Positions 60,407 to 64,000 of a stretch of 64,000 nt of DNA are shown piece by piece (the stretch's first letter is position 1; the number at the start of each line of letters is the position of its first letter). The notes beneath the pieces were generated by a model that saw nothing but the letters and a program-made list of their open reading frames with translations, had not been told where the DNA came from and did not search any database. Origin of the DNA: Lacrimispora xylanisolvens. Lineage in GTDB: Bacteria; Bacillota; Clostridia; Lachnospirales; Lachnospiraceae. Both the position numbers and the translations under genes were made by a program. The stretch is from NCBI RefSeq assembly GCF_002934545.1, contig NZ_PTJA01000005.1:62001-126000 (forward strand). The letters run 5' to 3'.

Positions 60407-60745
60407 TTACTCTTCTTCCTCGTCTTCGCCGACAAGCTCATCATATTCTGCTTCGTCTAACATCTGATCAAAGGCATCTGCAACGATTTCATATTCCTCG
60501 TCATCTTCGATATTTTCAAGATTTGGCTGTCCGTCTTCGCTTTCGGAATAACGATACAGATAAACTTCTCCCTCTTCTGCCTCAGCGCCTTCCATAGGAA
60601 GCAGAGCGATATAATCTCTCTCGTTTGCTGTGAAAATTGTAAGTACAACGCACTCCAGTTCCGATCCATCATCCAGGGTCAGTGTTACTGTCATCTCCTC
60701 CTGGGGTTCCATCTCATCGTGCTCTAAATTAGGATCCTGTGCCAT
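60407..60745 (-). CDS. DUF1292 domain acidic protein
   Basis: 112 residues, very acidic. It contains a DUF1292 core (VTLTLDDGSELECVVLTIF, ERDYIALLPMEG, EVYLYRYSE) and an Asp/Glu-rich C-terminal tail ending in GEDEEEE. DUF1292 proteins are common in Firmicutes, often near the RNase H-like YqgF gene; their function is unknown. GAGAGG lies six bases upstream of the ATG. A 6-bp inverted repeat AGGTGT/ACACCT (60776-60793) lies in its leader. Confidence 0.85.
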   Translation of the reverse strand: MAQDPNLEHDEMEPQEEMTVTLTLDDGSELECVVLTIFTANERDYIALLPMEGAEAEEGEVYLYRYSESEDGQPNLENIEDDEEYEIVADAFDQMLDEAEYDELVGEDEEEE

Positions 60746-60840
60746 CCTGATACCTCTCTTTTTCCATCTTAATATAGGTGTCTGTTTACACCTTTCTTCA
60801 CTCTATCAAACAATTGGCTAAAAATCAAGGGATTTTGTCC

Positions 60841-61365
60841 TTAATATTCAATTCCTCTTCTGGCATTGATACCCCGGTCATAGGGATGCCTGATCTTTTT
60901 TATTTCAGATACGTAATCCGCCTGATCAAGGAGCTGGCTGGAAGGATTTCTGCCTGTAAGCACTACTTCCAGATTCTCTGGCCTGCCGGAAATAAACTGA
61001 AGTACCGTTCCCTCATCCACCAGTCCGTAATTGCATACAGCCATAATTTCATCTAAAACCAGCAGGTCAAAGGGTTCGTTCACCGCTTTTTCCAGCACGC
61101 GGTCCAGAAGACCGGAATAATAAATTCTGGCTTCCTTTTTTTGTTCGTCTGTCATATTGGTGAAAAACCCAAAGCTTTTCTCACAGGGCATGACTGTGAT
61201 ACCGGAAAGGGTTTGAAGGGCCAGTACCTCTCCGGAATGATCGGTTTTGAGAAACCGGGCAATGAGTACCTTTTTATTACAGCCGCTGGCACGGACTGCC
61301 AGACCGATGGCTGCCGTTGTTTTTCCTTTTCCATCTCCACAGTAAATGTGAACACAAGATTCCAT
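60841..61365 (-). CDS. cobO: Cob(I)alamin adenosyltransferase (CobA/BtuR type)
   Basis: 174 residues from the ATG at 61365 (GGAGGG seven bases upstream). The P-loop GDGKGKTTAAIG lies at the N-terminus. Family blocks follow: KVLIARFLKTDHSGE, DLLVLDEIMAVCNYGLV and VVLTGRNPSSQLLDQADYVSEI. The enzyme adds the adenosyl group to cobalamin for B12-dependent mutases. It starts 13 bp after the helicase gene in the same direction, so it is likely part of that operon. No other cobalamin genes are in the window. Confidence 0.9.
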   Translation of the reverse strand: MESCVHIYCGDGKGKTTAAIGLAVRASGCNKKVLIARFLKTDHSGEVLALQTLSGITVMPCEKSFGFFTNMTDEQKKEARIYYSGLLDRVLEKAVNEPFDLLVLDEIMAVCNYGLVDEGTVLQFISGRPENLEVVLTGRNPSSQLLDQADYVSEIKKIRHPYDRGINARRGIEY

Positions 61366-61378
61366 AACCATTCCCTCC

Positions 61379-63223
61379 TTAATTTTTCTCCAGATACTCC
61401 CTGACAAAACGGGATACATCCTGTTTTTTTCCGTATCGTTCCTGAACATAGTTTACATGAAGCCGTTCCTTGGCCCTTGTCATCGCCACATAAAACATCC
61501 GTCGCTCCTCTTCTAAATCAGCTGGAAGAACCGCCTTCTGATGTGGGGTCACGCCTTCATTGGCATCTAAAATATAGACAATTTTGTATTCCAGACCTTT
61601 GGAACTGTGCATGGTCATTAATGCCACGCCCTCTGCTTTTGTCTGCCCGGATTTAGCCCGGTTATTTAACTCTTCCCCATACTCTTTCATATGCACCAGC
61701 CACTGGTCAAAGGACTGAAATCCTGCCGCACTTTCTGAAAGCTGATCCGCCACCTCAAGAAGTTCCTCCGGTTTCATCCTGCGGTACTGGGCATATTCCC
61801 TTAAATAATCATCATACCCAATTGCTTTCCTGATATAATTAACTGCTGCCACTGGCGCCATGTTTTTTAACATCCGCAAATCATATTCCAGCTGTTCCAC
61901 CCGTTCCACCATGAAACTGCGGTCCTGGTAGAAGGATTTCACAGACTCAAAGTTTACCGGATTGCCTTCCAGCGAATCCCTGCTTATGTAGCGGTTGGGG
62001 CGGTTGATGATTTGGAGAACGTTGGCCCTCTGACGGTCACCCTGTGCCGTTTTCATATAGGAGACCAGATTCTGGGCAATCCAGTGATCGTATAGATTGG
62101 GAACAGAATCCCGGGTGATAAACGGAACATTATATTCCATAAATTTCTCAATTAAAAGTCTGGGACCCAGATTAGTCCGGTATAAAACAGCGATATCACT
62201 AAGTGCATATCCTGCTTTCCCATAATTAAGAATCTCCTCCACAATTTCCATGGTTTCTTCCTGTGGATCCTTCCACAGTCTGGTAACCACTGGTTTTCCA
62301 GAGCCTTTGTCTGTTACAATTTTCTTCTGGAATCGCATTTCATTGTGGGCGATCAGTTTCCCTGCTGTTTCCACAATGTCTCTGGTGCTTCTGAAATTGA
62401 TATTTAAAAGAACCTTCTTCGCATTCTTATAATCTTTTTCAAAACCAAGCATGATTTCCGGCTTGGCTCCCCGGAACCGGTAGATGGACTGGTCATCGTC
62501 TCCCACAATAAAAAGATTATCCTCAGGTGCCGCAAGCATACGGACAATTTCGTACTGTACCCGGTTAATATCCTGAAACTCATCCACCAGAATATACTGG
62601 TATTTTCTCTGCCACGCTGCCAGAATATCTTTTCTCTGGGTAAAAAGTTCGTGGCACATGACCAGCATGTCATCAAAATCAATGAGATTGGCTTTTCTCA
62701 GCCTGTCCTCATACCCCAGATACAGCTGTTTGAATATTTCTTCTGAGCAGTTTTTGGAGTAATAATGATCCAGTGAGATCATATCTCCCTTCACAGAACT
62801 GATCTCTGATAAAATAGAGGCAATAAAATCCCCTTCATCTTCCACTTCCACGCTGCAGCGGTCCATTTCTTCCTTTACGAACCTGGTTTTCTGGTCTTCT
62901 CTGATAATATTCCTGGCATCGTAGCGATAGGCGAATTTGAGAATACGGAAAAATATGGCATGAAAGGTACCGAAGCTGACAAAGGGAGCGGGATCTCCCA
63001 TCAATGCATCAAATCGTTCCTTCATCTCTGTGGCTGCCGCCTTGGTAAATGTGATGACCAGAATGCGGGAGGGATCCACGTGATATTCCTCAATCAGATG
63101 GCAGACTCTGTGTGTAATGGTAAATGTCTTTCCTGATCCCGGCCCGGCCAGCACTAACATGGGTCCATCCCGGTGAAGGATTGCTTCCTTCTGGGCGCCT
63201 TCATAGGTCACTTGTTGTTTCAT
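61379..63223 (-). CDS. UvrD/Rep-family (SF1A) DNA helicase
   Basis: 614 residues from the ATG at 63223 (GGGAGG five bases upstream). Motifs in order: Q-motif region QKEAILHRDGPMLVLAG, Walker A AGPGSGKTFTITHRV, Walker B YILVDEFQDINRVQYEI, GDDDQSIYRFRGA, and late motifs TMHSSKGLEYKIVYI and RRMFYVAMTRAKERL. It lacks the long C-terminal Tudor-like tail of PcrA, so it is a shorter UvrD-like helicase than the housekeeping one. It unwinds DNA in repair or replication restart. It lies between gltX and the cobalamin adenosyltransferase gene. Confidence 0.93.
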   Translation of the reverse strand: MKQQVTYEGAQKEAILHRDGPMLVLAGPGSGKTFTITHRVCHLIEEYHVDPSRILVITFTKAAATEMKERFDALMGDPAPFVSFGTFHAIFFRILKFAYRYDARNIIREDQKTRFVKEEMDRCSVEVEDEGDFIASILSEISSVKGDMISLDHYYSKNCSEEIFKQLYLGYEDRLRKANLIDFDDMLVMCHELFTQRKDILAAWQRKYQYILVDEFQDINRVQYEIVRMLAAPEDNLFIVGDDDQSIYRFRGAKPEIMLGFEKDYKNAKKVLLNINFRSTRDIVETAGKLIAHNEMRFQKKIVTDKGSGKPVVTRLWKDPQEETMEIVEEILNYGKAGYALSDIAVLYRTNLGPRLLIEKFMEYNVPFITRDSVPNLYDHWIAQNLVSYMKTAQGDRQRANVLQIINRPNRYISRDSLEGNPVNFESVKSFYQDRSFMVERVEQLEYDLRMLKNMAPVAAVNYIRKAIGYDDYLREYAQYRRMKPEELLEVADQLSESAAGFQSFDQWLVHMKEYGEELNNRAKSGQTKAEGVALMTMHSSKGLEYKIVYILDANEGVTPHQKAVLPADLEEERRMFYVAMTRAKERLHVNYVQERYGKKQDVSRFVREYLEKN

Positions 63224-63292
63224 GTTATCCTCCCAGTGAAACAAAGAAGCAGGAGTCCGGTTTTCTGCCATTCCCCTGCTTTCATCTACTTT

Positions 63293-64000
63293 TTATAAAG
63301 TCTCTTTGCTTAAAAGTTCGATTCCTTTTCTGATTCGATCTAAGGATTCTTCTTTTCCAAGGACCTCCATGATTTCTGTTGCACCTGCCGGAGTCATCTG
63401 CTTGCCGGAAACTGCAGTGCGGATGGGCCACATAACATAGCCGGTTTTATATCCTTTTTCAGAAACAAATGTGGAAAGCGCAGCATAGAGTGCATCGTTG
63501 CTGTAATCTTCCTGTGCTTCCAGAATGGGAAGTATCTCCTGTAACAGAGAAAGAGAGGTCTGGCTGTCCGTCTTCATCTTCTTATTAAAATACATGGAGC
63601 AGTCATATACCGGCAGTTCCTCAAAGAAATCAATATGATTGGCGATATCCGGGAACACTTCGATTCTGGTCTTAACCATGGCAGCGATCTTTCTTAAATC
63701 CAGATCCTTTTTAATGACTTTCCTGATATAAGGTTCTGCCATTCCATAAAATCTGTCAAAGTCCATCGCTTTCATGTATTCACTGTTCATCCACTTTAAC
63801 TTGGTCATGTCGAACACAGCCGGGGATTTACTGATATTGCGGAAATCAAATTCCTGAATTAATTCTTTGAGTGAGAAAATCTCCTGGTTTCCAACTGGTG
63901 ACCAGCCAAGCAAAGCCACATAATTGACCACTGCCTCAGAAATAAATCCCTGCTCAATTAAATCCTCATAGGAAGCATGGCCGCTTCTCTTGCTTAATTT
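63293..64000 (-). CDS. gltX: Glutamyl-tRNA synthetase, C-terminal part (cut by window edge)
   Basis: The frame is open at the right window edge, giving the last 236 codons. The visible part begins with the class I KMSKS-type loop as KLSKRSG (63980-64000), then FISEAVVNYVALLGWSP, and the anticodon-binding domain (KAMDFDRFYGMAEPYIRK, TGYVMWPIRTAVSGKQMTPAGA). This is the GltX family, which charges tRNA-Glu (and possibly tRNA-Gln) in the cytoplasm. An internal GTG at 63931 is not the start. No terminator is visible before the helicase gene, 69 bp further. Confidence 0.95.
   Translation of the reverse strand, partial: KLSKRSGHASYEDLIEQGFISEAVVNYVALLGWSPVGNQEIFSLKELIQEFDFRNISKSPAVFDMTKLKWMNSEYMKAMDFDRFYGMAEPYIRKVIKKDLDLRKIAAMVKTRIEVFPDIANHIDFFEELPVYDCSMYFNKKMKTDSQTSLSLLQEILPILEAQEDYSNDALYAALSTFVSEKGYKTGYVMWPIRTAVSGKQMTPAGATEIMEVLGKEESLDRIRKGIELLSKETL

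Noticed and set aside
1-64000. CRISPR array, transposon, prophage or integrated element
   Set aside because: No regularly spaced direct repeats, transposase, integrase, terminal repeats or phage genes were seen; all gene blocks look chromosomal.

Overview
The window looks like a chromosomal segment of a Clostridium cluster XIVa Firmicute (Lachnospiraceae; Lacrimispora/Lachnoclostridium-like). This rests on the gene set and order (mcsA-mcsB-clpC plus radA, a decarboxylase-type Na+ pump operon with a free biotin carrier, YesM/YesN-type two-component systems beside CUT1 sugar transporters, YitT proteins), on strong AGGAGG ribosome binding sites and on the moderately AT-rich base composition. The genus is inferred and was not tested. 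Most genes lie on the minus strand. I see no insertion sequence, prophage, CRISPR array or rRNA; there is one tRNA.

Layout. 1-1.6 kb: 5' part of a PD-(D/E)XK nuclease-helicase, a His-less HPr (Crh-like) protein, tRNA-Trp. 1.7-22.1 kb: a saccharide-uptake island of three modules. These are (i) a LacI regulator, ABC importer and GH31 alpha-glucosidase; (ii) a YesM/YesN pair facing an Lpl-type ABC importer; (iii) an ABC importer, a second YesM/YesN pair and a cytoplasmic CE15-like esterase. 22.3-28.8 kb: the stress/repair block radA, an unknown small gene, clpC, mcsB, mcsA, headed by a GntR-type regulator where CtsR would be expected. 29.0-33.3 kb: a self-contained two-gene operon coding a dockerin-tagged cell-wall hydrolase and a membrane-anchored cohesin protein. 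33.4-40.3 kb: an amino-acid ABC importer with an omega-aminotransferase and an iron alcohol dehydrogenase, a cytidylate-kinase-like protein and a PucR regulator. 40.4-44.5 kb: a heterodimeric ABC exporter with a MarR regulator. 44.5-50.1 kb: a Na+-pumping decarboxylase operon with two different carboxyltransferases. 50.2-64 kb: housekeeping and envelope genes (lipoprotein, two YitT paralogues, a tyrosine phosphatase, a DacF-type carboxypeptidase, DNA polymerase IV, RluA and RsmF family RNA-modifying enzymes, YedF-like, DUF1292, cobalamin adenosyltransferase, UvrD-type helicase, and the 3' part of gltX).

How it works together. The three sugar modules each pair a lipoprotein binding protein and two permeases with dedicated regulation, but none carries an ATPase gene, so they presumably share an MsmK-type ATPase coded elsewhere. 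The aminotransferase/dehydrogenase pair with a polar amino-acid importer suggests uptake and reductive fermentation of an omega-amino acid such as GABA. The Na+ pump operon suggests energy conservation from decarboxylation or transcarboxylation.

The best candidates for something new are the cohesin-dockerin pair built around a cell-wall hydrolase rather than a cellulase, the dual-carboxyltransferase Na+ pump with its lipoprotein-fused gamma subunit, and the GntR gene in the CtsR position.
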